From Desulfobacterales bacterium (GTDB lineage Bacteria > Desulfobacterota > Desulfobulbia > Desulfobulbales > JAGXFP01), in NCBI GenBank assembly GCA_024637225.1, contig JAGXFP010000007.1, positions 1-58,038 on the forward strand: 58,038 bases of DNA, given 5' to 3'. The translations under genes and the position numbers were made by a program. Below, piece after piece: positions 1-8,357 of this stretch. The notes beneath the pieces were generated by a model. It searched no databases, was not told the DNA's origin, and saw nothing but the letters and a program-made list of their open reading frames with translations. Within the stretch, counting starts at the first letter, position 1. Each line of letters begins with the position of its first letter.

Positions 1-120
1 ATCCAACGATTACTGCAGTTAAATCTATTTAAAAGACAAAATATATGGGAGTTGTTTGATCCTCCACCTGTAAAACACGAAAAGGCAAGTCCTTATAAAT
101 TGATGTTTGATTTCAACTAG
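1..120 (+). CDS. C-terminal end of a probable IS4-like transposase (partial)
   Basis: The first frame is open from base 1 to a TAG at 118-120, so this is the last 39 codons of a gene that begins outside the window. The tail reads like the end of DDE transposases of the IS4 type: a leucine-rich helix (LLQLNLFKR), then an acidic and proline-rich stretch (WELFDPPPV). The following bases (about 121-150) contain a CCGGACAGTAGTG stretch that resembles an IS4-family terminal repeat, which would place the IS edge directly beside the 3' end of the next gene. The family call rests on memory of C-terminal signatures only, since no catalytic residue is visible here. Confidence 0.5.
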   Translation: MQRLLQLNLFKRQNIWELFDPPPVKHEKASPYKLMFDFN

Positions 121-159
121 TTATAACCGGACAGTAGTGAACTATTTTACGAATGAACC

Positions 160-1800
160 TTAATTTTTATGAACTTGCGCTCGTATTGCCTTTTCAACTT
201 CCTTTATCGGATTTTGCTTTTTTATTGTTTCAATAAGTTGTTGATAAGAAAAGAAGACAATAAATTTATCATTATTTTCAAGTAAAGGAAGCTCACTGAT
301 ATTTATATGATTTATATCATATAGAAAAAAAATCGTGTTACATGTAAGCTTATATTTATCAGATATCATCAACCAATTTGATATGTATGAATTGATTTTT
401 ATCTGTTTGTTTTGCAGGGTAACAAGTAAAATACTCTCTTTTATTTGTTTAAAGATTGAAACGTCGTAACTATGAAAAACCCAATAAGACTCATTTTGTT
501 TGTGATGTTCCCACTCTAACCCTGGGAATAACATGAATAGGTCATTGAGCAAGTACTTGATACTACGTGAGGTGAGAGGTGATTGATAGTTCCCAATTCT
601 TTCAATCTTTTTTAATCTAAGAAATGGTGTGATCAATGTCAAAATTATATTATGTAGGTTTTCACACTCAATATATAGTGTTTCGATATAAAAAGGAGTA
701 GGTGCTTTAGGGTCGTGTAGTAAGGCAATTATTTTTTTTAATGTATGTTGGAAATTTCCTATCGAAACTTTTTGTTTAGACAGGTCTCCTTTAATTTCGT
801 CTAATTTGAATAAAAGAGCTAATTTTTCATTATCCTTCTTAAGGATAGCATCAATTGAGCAATTAAGAATATGCAAAGGGGCAAGAGTCCCACATCCCAT
901 GTAAATAGAATAATAACAAAGAATGCTACTGCACGAATGATGTGCAAACTCCTTTAATGCGTATTTGCATTTAGGAACATTACCTAACGATTTGTATCTC
1001 TTTGCTTTTTTGAAATTAGAAATTGCTCGACCGAAATCATAATTGACATGCTCATAAGACCTAACTTTGGGCGCGAGCCATGGATGAGGAGGCTGAGTGA
1101 AGAGTTCTTTTGTTATATTGCAAATAGTCTCATAGTTGATTCTATAAAGATTTAACGAAGCGAGTGTCTCAAATATTTCAGTCGCCATTTTTGTAAGTGC
1201 TTTATGTGAAAGAATTTTAAATTCTGCAATCTGCGGACCTGCATTTCTTGTGATATCAGCCACTACAACTGGTATGATGTTGTTTCTCAAAAAATCATGT
1301 TTTAATGTCTCTTCTTTTCCATCAACATTTACAACTTTTACTTCTGTTTCTGACCCGTATCTTCTTATATACTTGTCTCCCCAACTTTCGATGATTGATC
1401 TACTGAATATAGTCTCATCTAAACCATAAAGAGATTCGGTGATATAGCCCCTAACGAGTCTTGTGGACATGTCGGTATTTTGCTGAACAGCTCTATCGAT
1501 AAGTTGTACTGTTTCTGATACAACTGCAAGAGCCGCTGTCAGAGTTACACCAAGCAGCCCTAATGATTTCAATATTTTTTCGCTATTAAAACTTTCTCTA
1601 GTTTCCTTATTCGGGTTCTTTGACAGTAAAATTCCATCAGGTATTATTTTGTTTATAAATTCATCGATACCATTGATTTTTGATTTAACAATTATAGAAA
1701 TATCTTTTTGGTAAATATTATCTAAATCGCTAATTGTTATATTTAAATCTCTTGCTATTAAGTTATTTCCTGATCCAGTAATTTTATTCTTGTCTTGCAT
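160..1800 (-). CDS. Large uncharacterised protein with N-terminal GSGN motif
   Basis: A 546-residue protein that I do not recognise. Residues 8-21 (ITGSGNNLIARDLN) form the Gly/Asn motif often seen at the termini of bacterial conflict-system proteins. A hydrophobic stretch lies around residues 80-95 (LGLLGVTLTAALAVV), and the rest looks helical and AT-rich in codon use. It starts inside the 3' end of the small membrane-protein gene upstream (17-base overlap), which implies translational coupling. The start has only a weak ribosome-binding site of its own. Base composition is far more AT-rich than the chromosome beyond 5 kb, a sign of transfer. An IS edge lies close downstream. A defence or toxin role is inferred from context only. 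Confidence 0.7.
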   Translation of the reverse strand: MQDKNKITGSGNNLIARDLNITISDLDNIYQKDISIIVKSKINGIDEFINKIIPDGILLSKNPNKETRESFNSEKILKSLGLLGVTLTAALAVVSETVQLIDRAVQQNTDMSTRLVRGYITESLYGLDETIFSRSIIESWGDKYIRRYGSETEVKVVNVDGKEETLKHDFLRNNIIPVVVADITRNAGPQIAEFKILSHKALTKMATEIFETLASLNLYRINYETICNITKELFTQPPHPWLAPKVRSYEHVNYDFGRAISNFKKAKRYKSLGNVPKCKYALKEFAHHSCSSILCYYSIYMGCGTLAPLHILNCSIDAILKKDNEKLALLFKLDEIKGDLSKQKVSIGNFQHTLKKIIALLHDPKAPTPFYIETLYIECENLHNIILTLITPFLRLKKIERIGNYQSPLTSRSIKYLLNDLFMLFPGLEWEHHKQNESYWVFHSYDVSIFKQIKESILLVTLQNKQIKINSYISNWLMISDKYKLTCNTIFFLYDINHINISELPLLENNDKFIVFFSYQQLIETIKKQNPIKEVEKAIRAQVHKN

Positions 1801-1972
1801 TATAGTTGCCAGCCGTGATGGTTGTGTTAGTACCTGATATTTCGTTATTCGATTGTTGAGAATTTGAAATTTTTGTAATTTTGACTATTAGCACAAGAGC
1901 TGCTGTTGAAATTATAAAAGATAAAATTGAGCAAAGCGAAGCAGCTATTGTAATCAATTCTTTGAAATCCAT
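1784..1972 (-). CDS. Small single-span membrane protein ending in a Gly/Asn motif
   Basis: A 62-residue protein preceded by a strong Shine-Dalgarno (AAGGAGG, 7 bases before ATG). Residues 6-32 form one hydrophobic helix. The C-terminal third is polar and ends with ISGTNTTITAGNYNAR, which mirrors the N-terminal motif of the next protein (I-x-G-x-N/G-x-x-I/L-x-A-x-x-x-N). The gene lies just downstream of an attC-like stem and overlaps the 546-aa gene. The arrangement suggests a membrane anchor that pairs with its neighbour through the shared motif. That is inference, and the function is unknown. Confidence 0.65.
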   Translation of the reverse strand: MDFKELITIAASLCSILSFIISTAALVLIVKITKISNSQQSNNEISGTNTTITAGNYNARQE

Positions 1973-2007
1973 AATCTTCCTCCTTGTCTTTACATATAAC
2001 GTTTCAA

Positions 2008-2073
2008 GCTAACTTGCGCCGCCAAGGACCTTGACGCGATTAGATCCGCAGACGTTCTCGGCGTTAAGTTAAG
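2008..2073 (-). other. attC-like (59-base-element-like) imperfect stem
   Basis: TAACTTGCGCCG at 2010-2021 and CGGCGTTAAGTTA at 2059-2071 form an imperfect inverted repeat about 60 bases across. Read on the minus strand it begins ACTTAAC (fits RYYYAAC) and ends near GTTAGCT (close to GTTRRRY). The stop codon of the upstream gene (2069-2071) falls inside it, as is usual for integron cassettes, and the next gene starts about 40 bases beyond. No integron integrase is visible in the window. It could also be a terminator-like hairpin without a U-tract. Confidence 0.4.
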
Positions 2074-2782
2074 CGATTTGTTCGGCATTCTGATCTTCGA
2101 TTAATGAACAAAAAGCATCATAAAGATTCTTGAACGATTCAATGCTAACAGGGTGTTTAAAAATTATTTTTCCATTTGAATAAATTTCTACGTCGGGAAG
2201 ATGCATGTTTTCTGAAAAGGTGATTTTTGCATTCTTAACAAAAAAACTGGTTCCTGCAAGTAATTGATACACTCTTTCTCTGATGTCATAATGCCCTGTC
2301 AAAATTAATTTGCCTACTGTAGACTTGTCATAGTTAACAGGATCAACATTGACCTTTGTAACAACTCCTGTCATGCCAATGTCCATTATCGAATCTATCC
2401 AATCAAAGACTTTTACTTCCTTTGTTTCGATGGCAATTTCATAATCAACAAATTGTGCTAACTGATTAATTAATTTTCTATAATTTCGTGGAGGTTGAAA
2501 AATTAAAACATTAGGTTGAAAAGTGCTTAATTGGAACTCGATCTGCTGATAAGAAACTCTTTCGAATTCTGTGGTACCTCCAAATGGGTCAATAACTTTT
2601 TCCAAATATGTTAGTTTTTCAATATAGACAGCTTGTATATAATTATTACGCTTGGAGAGCACTCTAAACCCCCAAGTGCTTTCATTGGTAAATTCATTTC
2701 TTAAGATTTCATTCTCGATCTTAGAATGAATTTTCCTGTCATAAGGGGAACATAGAAAACACTGTGTTTTAAGTTGTTTCAT
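2069..2782 (-). CDS. Uncharacterised protein, third gene of nuclease-like operon
   Basis: A 237-residue protein with no recognised domain. It starts inside the 3' end of the 363-aa gene (14-base overlap), so the two are translationally coupled. It contains a CFLC pair at residues 8-11 and a mixed alpha/beta pattern, with no signal peptide or membrane segment, so it is probably cytosolic. The stop codon lies within the attC-like stem. The AT-rich composition is shared with its operon. It is most likely the third component of the same module as the two upstream genes. Confidence 0.65.
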   Translation of the reverse strand: MKQLKTQCFLCSPYDRKIHSKIENEILRNEFTNESTWGFRVLSKRNNYIQAVYIEKLTYLEKVIDPFGGTTEFERVSYQQIEFQLSTFQPNVLIFQPPRNYRKLINQLAQFVDYEIAIETKEVKVFDWIDSIMDIGMTGVVTKVNVDPVNYDKSTVGKLILTGHYDIRERVYQLLAGTSFFVKNAKITFSENMHLPDVEIYSNGKIIFKHPVSIESFKNLYDAFCSLIEDQNAEQIA

Positions 2783-3860
2783 CGCTCACACCGTTGATCG
2801 TGTCTAAAGCTTTATGGGCGCTTGACTCAAGAGCAGTAAGATAAGTTTTCTTCTCAGTTCCGACAACTTTTTCTCTTGTTTGCATTATGTTTCCAGTATC
2901 GTCAATCCTAAAGACCCCTAAAACTTTATATGCAAAGTCTTTCCCCTCTGAAGGAGAGTTGAAGCCAGCTGAAAACTCAACAAGCTCTCCATTGCCATCT
3001 GACTTTTGGGATTTCCATTGTGCGCCGCTAATAAAAAAACCTTGCCTCACTAAATTTTGGTATTCAGTCGTAGTAAAAAGGTCTATTCCATACATCACTA
3101 CCTTTCGAAGTTTCTCTTCAACTTCTTCCTCGGTCTCTGTCTCATCTTCACTTTGTAAGTCCCTCAGCAATCTATCGACTTTAAGATTTGATACATCTAT
3201 TAAACGAAAACCATCCATGTCTGACATGGTTTTTTTAAAAAAAGCGACACGCTGAGTATTGTCACTTAAATGTCCAATCTCTACGCTTTTTTGTGGGATT
3301 ACTTCTTGGCTTGTTGTTTGACTAATTTTTTCAATAAAAGTTTTAATTATATCTTTTGCACGTTCATTGTCAGTGTGCCTAAAACACCATCCATTTTCTG
3401 TAGGATTTGCTGTTATCTGAAGTTCTTTTTCTTTCTTTTGCAGCACTCTGGTTTTTGATGTATCAATATCTAAGTAGGTGACTCGTATATCAACCTCATT
3501 GTCATGTTTAATAATTCTATATACTTCTCTTCTTGCTTCTCCACGTTCGTTTCTAACAGCAGTAGCCAGTGTATGAATTGTGTTTGAATCTACATCAATA
3601 TCATAGTTAGAATGTCTTACCTTTTGTTCAATATCTTTGATGTTTACAATGTCAACAAGCCTGCTTGCGGATTCCCAATCAAAATACAATAAGGAAATGT
3701 AATTTTGCAGGCTATCCTTATCTGATTCTTTTGAAGAGAAAATATTTCTACTCCTAAGAAACATGAGCATTGGATCAATGCTTCGAGTTTGGGAATCCAA
3801 AAAATCACAAATATCCTTATCGTCTGGATAGTAATCAGATGCTTTAAAATACTTAGCCAT
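2769..3860 (-). CDS. Uncharacterised protein, middle gene of nuclease-like operon
   Basis: A 363-residue cytosolic-looking protein that I do not recognise. It has a run of acidic residues at about 241-255 (DETETEEEVEE), which looks like a linker between an N-terminal alpha/beta part and a C-terminal domain. It overlaps the upstream 332-aa gene by 8 bases and the downstream 237-aa gene by 14, so the three genes behave as one translational unit. There are no membrane segments or cysteine clusters. Position next to a PD-(D/E)XK-like protein suggests a partner subunit (sensor or regulator), but this is inference from context. Confidence 0.65.
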   Translation of the reverse strand: MAKYFKASDYYPDDKDICDFLDSQTRSIDPMLMFLRSRNIFSSKESDKDSLQNYISLLYFDWESASRLVDIVNIKDIEQKVRHSNYDIDVDSNTIHTLATAVRNERGEARREVYRIIKHDNEVDIRVTYLDIDTSKTRVLQKKEKELQITANPTENGWCFRHTDNERAKDIIKTFIEKISQTTSQEVIPQKSVEIGHLSDNTQRVAFFKKTMSDMDGFRLIDVSNLKVDRLLRDLQSEDETETEEEVEEKLRKVVMYGIDLFTTTEYQNLVRQGFFISGAQWKSQKSDGNGELVEFSAGFNSPSEGKDFAYKVLGVFRIDDTGNIMQTREKVVGTEKKTYLTALESSAHKALDTINGVSDETT

Positions 3861-4851
3861 TTCTCGTCTCCATCCCTATTTCCGTAGTGCTAAATTGAGT
3901 TCTTACAATCTCTACTTTTTTGAATTGAAATTGATCTAATCTATTTTTTATCTCTGGGAAGCAGTGAAAATGTCTAAAAATATTTTCTTGGGCTAGTTCG
4001 AAATTCTGGCGAGCGTTGGGGACCGCATTTGGCATGCGTATTGATATATTGCTATCTTTTTCAACTAATTGATTTTTAAATGAAAAATCAATTAAAAATT
4101 CAAATTCTTTGGGGGAATCCCCTTTGCCATCATAATAAATATAGGTTCCTTTAATTATAGAATTGTTATTGATTTTTTCGTATGGGAGTACTTGCCATGG
4201 ACCTAAAAGTAGTTCGACATTTGCTATTTCACCGATTTTAGCCACAGGACGTCTTTTTATCAGGTCTGGATACCAGAACTCAATTTTATCACTCGGAGGG
4301 AGTACCCCCCTGCCTCTCTCCCCATCGATGTCGTTAAGAATATTTAGAAGATAGGAGATTCTATCTGGACCTATTACATATAATTTCGAGCTACTTGGTA
4401 AGTGAAGTGCGGAAGGTTTGGTTTCAATTAAATATTTATTGAAATCTTTATCGAATTCACCATCATGATTATAAACAAACAAAAGTCCGTGAACAGACCA
4501 ATTCAAGTCATGATTTGTATACCGATCTTGCCATTCTTCCGAAACATTCGCGCAGTCAACTGCTTTGCTAATGTCAATGATAGCTTTTCTAGTTTTTTTG
4601 GCCAGTATTGAGCCTTTTGCATAACTCTTCAAATCGGTTAACAAATAATGTCGTTGACTTGTGAAAGGATCATCATATTCGAAAACCACATCCACAGGAT
4701 GTGAAGGATTTTTCTTCTTTTTATGTTTTTTTGTCTGGGTGCATTCAAAATTTTCATTTGTTGGACCGGTGATTCCCCACCCAAAACGTGAAAAAATGCT
4801 ACGAGATATTTCCTCGGCCATTTCCATAATATTTGTAGTTTCACCGCCCAT
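3853..4851 (-). CDS. Putative PD-(D/E)XK-like nuclease, first gene of an unknown three-gene module
   Basis: A 332-residue protein that starts at an ATG 8 bases after AAGGATG. Around residues 50-80 it carries a lysine-rich stretch, then HPVDVVFEYDDP and, about 15 residues later, TDLKSYAKGS. An acidic residue on a beta strand followed by D-x-K on the next strand is the spacing seen in PD-(D/E)XK (restriction-endonuclease-like) folds. No helicase or methylase is nearby, so this is not a classic restriction-modification locus. The three overlapping genes, AT-rich composition and mobile flanks fit an anti-phage or plasmid-conflict module. The nuclease call is motif-based and unconfirmed. Confidence 0.55.
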   Translation of the reverse strand: MGGETTNIMEMAEEISRSIFSRFGWGITGPTNENFECTQTKKHKKKKNPSHPVDVVFEYDDPFTSQRHYLLTDLKSYAKGSILAKKTRKAIIDISKAVDCANVSEEWQDRYTNHDLNWSVHGLLFVYNHDGEFDKDFNKYLIETKPSALHLPSSSKLYVIGPDRISYLLNILNDIDGERGRGVLPPSDKIEFWYPDLIKRRPVAKIGEIANVELLLGPWQVLPYEKINNNSIIKGTYIYYDGKGDSPKEFEFLIDFSFKNQLVEKDSNISIRMPNAVPNARQNFELAQENIFRHFHCFPEIKNRLDQFQFKKVEIVRTQFSTTEIGMETRNG

Positions 4852-4895
4852 ATTTCATCCTTTGATTATGTAAATGTTATTAGATCCATCGAGAT

Positions 4896-4963
4896 AGACC
4901 AGCCAGTTACCCGACCGCCCTCTCTCACAGATCCCTGCGTGCGGTTTTCCCGCACAGGGCTCC
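4896..4963 (-). other. Group II intron 3' end relic (domain V/VI-like)
   Basis: On the minus strand the segment carries GGAGCCCTGTGCGGG, AAAA and CCGCACGCAGGGATC, a 34-base hairpin (4930-4963) of the form seen in domain V of bacterial group II introns. It is followed by GGGCGGTCGGGTAACTGG, which is typical of the domain VI region near the 3' splice site. No reverse-transcriptase ORF exists on the intron-proximal side, so only the 3' end remains. It marks the edge of the AT-rich island. Confidence 0.5.
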
Positions 4964-4984
4964 TCAGTATTGTTCGCTTCGTAC

Positions 4985-5011
4985 AGAGTTCGGGGGACAG
5001 CTTATTTAATT
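4985..5011 (+). repeat. 27-base dispersed repeat, copy 1
   Basis: The segment around AGAGTTCGGGGGACAG matches 56072-56098 on the opposite strand in 26 of 27 positions. Both copies lie in intergenic or decayed mobile DNA at the two ends of the window. Confidence 0.6.
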
Positions 5012-5225
5012 CTCTTGACTGCATATAATCTAAGCAAGGATGTACTCAACGGCCATAAGGCCTTCCTGAAATGATTTCCCGACTCCGCCTGTAATTACGG
5101 AGAATTTGCGGTAATTAAAACAACCGCCTAACAGATACACTTCGAGCCTTTGATATTCAACCCTTTTCTGGGCTTATTGTCAGATAAAAGGAATGAAGCG
5201 GAATTAGGAAGGGAAGGGAAAGTCC

Positions 5226-5259
5226 ATGGATTCCGGCTTAAAATCCGCCGGAATGACGG
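5226..5259. repeat. GGATTCCGGC...GCCGGAATGACG repeat, single copy
   Basis: A short palindromic unit that matches the right half of the larger inverted repeat at 49855-49932. It sits in the otherwise featureless stretch between the intron relic and the beta-propeller gene. The remainder of 5012-5343 shows no gene. Confidence 0.55.
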
Positions 5260-5343
5260 GTTTAGGAAGTGGTTTTAGGTTCCGGAACTGATTCCGGAAC
5301 CCTTTTTCCTTTTCAGATCAGATGGGGGATCGATGAGGCGCGG

Positions 5344-5940
5344 TTATTCGATACTCGAGTAGAAACTGGCCGCCATGGTGAGTTCGTCGCTTGGGGCTTC
5401 GCGCTCCTCCGGCGAATTTTCGGCGAAGACGCCGGTCGGTCGGCCCGGTTCGGCCGCATACAGGTAGACCTCCCGTTCTCCGTTCCGGTAGTCTTGCCAG
5501 ACGATCCTGTTGCCGTTGATCACCGGATAGATCTGTTCGGACCTTTCTCCGGTCAGCTGAACCACCCGATCGGAAGCTGTGTCGAGCATGAAGATATCCG
5601 GGTTGCCGTTCTTGTGATCCTGCCAGACCACTTTGTCCCCCGAGACGGCGGCGGCCAGTTGGACCACGTTGTCGTCGGTTATTCTCCGTTCGGTGCCGGT
5701 GGCGAAATTATAGAGAACGATATCACCGTCGCTGGTGGCCCAGTCGGTCCAGACCAGGAGGTTGCCCGATATTTTCGGTTCCCAGGTCGTCCGGCTCCTG
5801 CCCACCCGGACCGTTTCCCCGTTCATGATATCGGTGATGTAGATCCCGCCGGTACCTGAGCGGGGCATGGAGGTCCAGGCCACTTTGGCATTCGAAAGAT
5901 CGAAGTAGTCGGTCGGATGATCCTCTTTATCAGCCACCAC
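5344..5940 (-). pseudogene. TolB-like beta-propeller protein, 5'-truncated
   Basis: The frame encodes about 198 residues with at least three propeller blades of the TolB/WD40-like type: repeats of (I/V)SGxx(V/L)VWxD followed by D-I/V-x-L/M-x-x-x-x-T and R-(I/V)-x-x-L-T. The only available start is a GTG at 5940 with poor Shine-Dalgarno. The frame continues upstream with propeller-like sequence to a TAG about 40 bases before it, without ATG or a signal peptide. Family members are usually exported and at least twice this length. I read it as the C-terminal remnant of a periplasmic propeller protein. A short functional product cannot be excluded. Confidence 0.6.
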
Positions 5941-6252
5941 CTTTTCCAGGGGCGGATCGACCGAATAATCGCGTAAAAACTAGGGACACTCCCCAATTTA
6001 AGAAGAGTCCGGCCTCGCCATTTGATGTTTCAGGTATTCAATGCGATGCGACCACTGATGATATTCTGGGCGCTATCAGGGAATCAAGATCTGGCGGGGA
6101 GGGTGCATAAGTTTGTGGGGCGTCGCTGGAGGCTCCAGGCCGTCCCTTTGTGTTTTTCTTGGGTTGCGACGCAGGGGGATCGGATTGCTATGCCCCATTT
6201 GGGTGCTTTTTGCGACGCCATCAAGGCTGTCCAGAAAAGTTTATCCAACCGG

Positions 6253-7473
6253 TTAAATCAATTTCGCGGCGATGAAGGCGGTGGTCCAGGCGGCCTGAAA
6301 ATTATAGCCGCCGGTAATTCCGTCGATGTCCAGCAGTTCTCCGGCAAAATACAGGTTTTTACAGGCCTTGCTCTGCATGGTGTTAAAATCGATGCTTTCG
6401 AGACTGACTCCGCCACAGGTGACAAACTCCTCCCGAAAGGCGGTCCGGCCCTGCACAACATAGACATCGTTGGTCAAGACGCCCACCACTTTATGAAGTC
6501 CCTTCCTGCCAAGCTCGCCCCATTTTTTCTTTGCGGACAAGCCGCTTTTCTCAAGCAGGTACAGCCATAGTCTTTCCGGTAAATAATAAGGTCTGACGTT
6601 GCCCAGGATTTTATTACCATGCTCGGCAACAATACCGCCTAGTTTCTCCAGGACGACCTCGTGGTTCTGCTCATTTACCCAATTGACCAGTATCTGGAAC
6701 CGATAGCCGCCTTCACTCAGGATTCTTGCCCCGAACGAAGAGAGTTTCAGGATCGCCGGGCCGCTCATCCCCCAATGCGTGATCAGCAGGGGCCCCGCGG
6801 CCTTAAGCTTGGTGCCGGGAATGCTCACCATGGTTTTTTCCACCACGATCCCCATCAGCCCGGTGACGGCTTCGGTCGGCATATTGAAGGCGAATAACGA
6901 CGGCACCGGATCCTCGATCTGGTGATTTAATTTTTCCAGCCACGCCAACCCTTGGCGTTGCGGGGACCCGCCGGTGGCGGCAATGACCTTGTCAAAAGTC
7001 CTCGCGGGGACGCCGCCCCCGCTAAAGGCCAGTTGCAACCTGTCCCCGACCGGCTTAATGGCTTTTATGCCGCGCCCGAGGACAATTTCCACCTTTAATC
7101 TTTGCGTCTCCCTTAAGAAACAATCAATTATGCTTTGGGAATTTTGCGAGGCCGGAAAGACGCAATTATCGTCCTGAATTACCAGGGGAACCCCCCGCGC
7201 CTCAAACCACCGCATGGTATCTTTGGTATTAAAGACCCGAAAGGCTTTTTTCAAAGCGCGACCGCCGCGGGGGTAGGCGGCGGCCAGTTCCTTGATGGCG
7301 GTGCAGCCGTTGGTAACATTACAGCGGCCGCCCCCGGATATTTTAACCTTGGCCAGGACCTTGGGCGATTTTTCAAAAATAACCACCGTGGCGGTCGGAT
7401 AATTCTCCTTGGCGTTAATTGCCGCAAAGAACCCGGCTGCACCCCCTCCTACTATGGCAATGTCCATCTTCAT
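6253..7473 (-). CDS. BaiN/HI0933 family NAD(P)/FAD-dependent oxidoreductase
   Basis: A 406-residue flavoprotein. Residues 4-18 hold the FAD-binding IVGGGAAGFFAAI loop. SGGGRCNVTNG at about 47-57 is the hallmark of the HI0933/YhiN (BaiN, RdsA) family, and the C-terminal VTCGGVSLESID and LYFAGELLDIDGITGGYNFQ segments close the FAD site. The length is normal for the family. Members are soluble flavin oxidoreductases. Some reduce bile-acid intermediates, but most have unknown substrates, so no specific substrate is proposed here. The gene stands alone, between a broken propeller gene and a divergently oriented DUF421 gene. Confidence 0.9.
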   Translation of the reverse strand: MKMDIAIVGGGAAGFFAAINAKENYPTATVVIFEKSPKVLAKVKISGGGRCNVTNGCTAIKELAAAYPRGGRALKKAFRVFNTKDTMRWFEARGVPLVIQDDNCVFPASQNSQSIIDCFLRETQRLKVEIVLGRGIKAIKPVGDRLQLAFSGGGVPARTFDKVIAATGGSPQRQGLAWLEKLNHQIEDPVPSLFAFNMPTEAVTGLMGIVVEKTMVSIPGTKLKAAGPLLITHWGMSGPAILKLSSFGARILSEGGYRFQILVNWVNEQNHEVVLEKLGGIVAEHGNKILGNVRPYYLPERLWLYLLEKSGLSAKKKWGELGRKGLHKVVGVLTNDVYVVQGRTAFREEFVTCGGVSLESIDFNTMQSKACKNLYFAGELLDIDGITGGYNFQAAWTTAFIAAKLI

Positions 7474-7689
7474 ACCTGTTAAAAAGAGCTCAAGAAAGCG
7501 GGTGATCCCAGCCTTGGAATCGCTAGTTCCGGTGACACCGCTAGTTCCGTGACACCATATTCAATTGCTGTTTATTCGGTTCTGCCGACCGAAAAAGCAA
7601 TAATAAATTATATGGCGCCCGGAAAAGATACTCTACTATCATTAGTAATGGGATTCATATAAAAGGGCGAAACGGGAAAATCAACAACC

Positions 7690-8214
7690 ATGCTTTTTAA
7701 CAATTTCGAAAGCCTCGTACGGACAATGGTGGTCGGTGTTTTAGCCTACGCTGCTCTGGTTTTTTTTCTCCGTATCTCCGGGAGGCGGACACTATCCAAG
7801 ATGAACGCTTTCGACTTCGTCGTGACCATCGCGCTGGGATCGACTCTCGCCACGATTTTATTGAGCAAAAGCGTTCCTTTGGCTGACGGGATAGTGGCTT
7901 TAGCTCTTTTAATCGGCTTGCAGTTCCTGGTAACATGGACCAGCGTTCGATTGCAGTGGGTACAGAAGATTATAACCGGCGAACCGATCATGCTGCTTTA
8001 TCGCGGCTCTTTGCTGCCCGATGCCTTGCGTAAAGCACGTGTCACGGAAAATGAGGTTCGCGCGGCAATTCGGAGCGCCGGTGTCGCCGACTTGGAGAAG
8101 GTGGACGCGGTGGTATTGGAGACAGATGGGTCGTTCAGTATCATCCCGAAAAAATCAGATACCTTTTTTTCCAGTTTGGATGGCGTGAAGGGACCAAATC
8201 ACGATCTGTCGTAA
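7690..8214 (+). CDS. DUF421 (YetF-like) membrane protein
   Basis: A 174-residue protein with three N-terminal hydrophobic helices (about 12-30, 39-60, 65-85), including the conserved R(I)SGRRTLSKMNAFDFVVTIALGS block between helices. A small cytosolic C-terminal domain has the GEPIMLLYRGSLLPDALRKARVTENEV motif region and ends in IIPKK. This is the standard architecture of DUF421/YetF proteins. Biochemical function is poorly defined, and some relatives act in the spore or cell envelope. It is monocistronic, with no linked partner. Confidence 0.88.
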   Translation: MLFNNFESLVRTMVVGVLAYAALVFFLRISGRRTLSKMNAFDFVVTIALGSTLATILLSKSVPLADGIVALALLIGLQFLVTWTSVRLQWVQKIITGEPIMLLYRGSLLPDALRKARVTENEVRAAIRSAGVADLEKVDAVVLETDGSFSIIPKKSDTFFSSLDGVKGPNHDLS

Positions 8215-8357
8215 AAAGCCAAAAGAGGGGAGGGTCGGTTCTTCCCAGGAGTTCCGGGAAGCCAAGGGGGACGCCCCCTTGACCCCGTGTGAAATAGCGA
8301 TGGATGAGAAATTGTTTTATCAGCGATTGTCCGGAGTGAGCCTATTGCTTGCGTTTT

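Noticed and set aside
1..4860. Known restriction-modification or Kiwa-type system
   Set aside because: No methylase, helicase or recognised KwaA/KwaB sequence; naming a known system would be unsupported.
5998..6072. Minus-strand tail reading HRIEYLKHQMARPDSS then stop
   Set aside because: Looks like a gene end but has two stops just before it and no family signature, so I could not support it beyond a possible relic.
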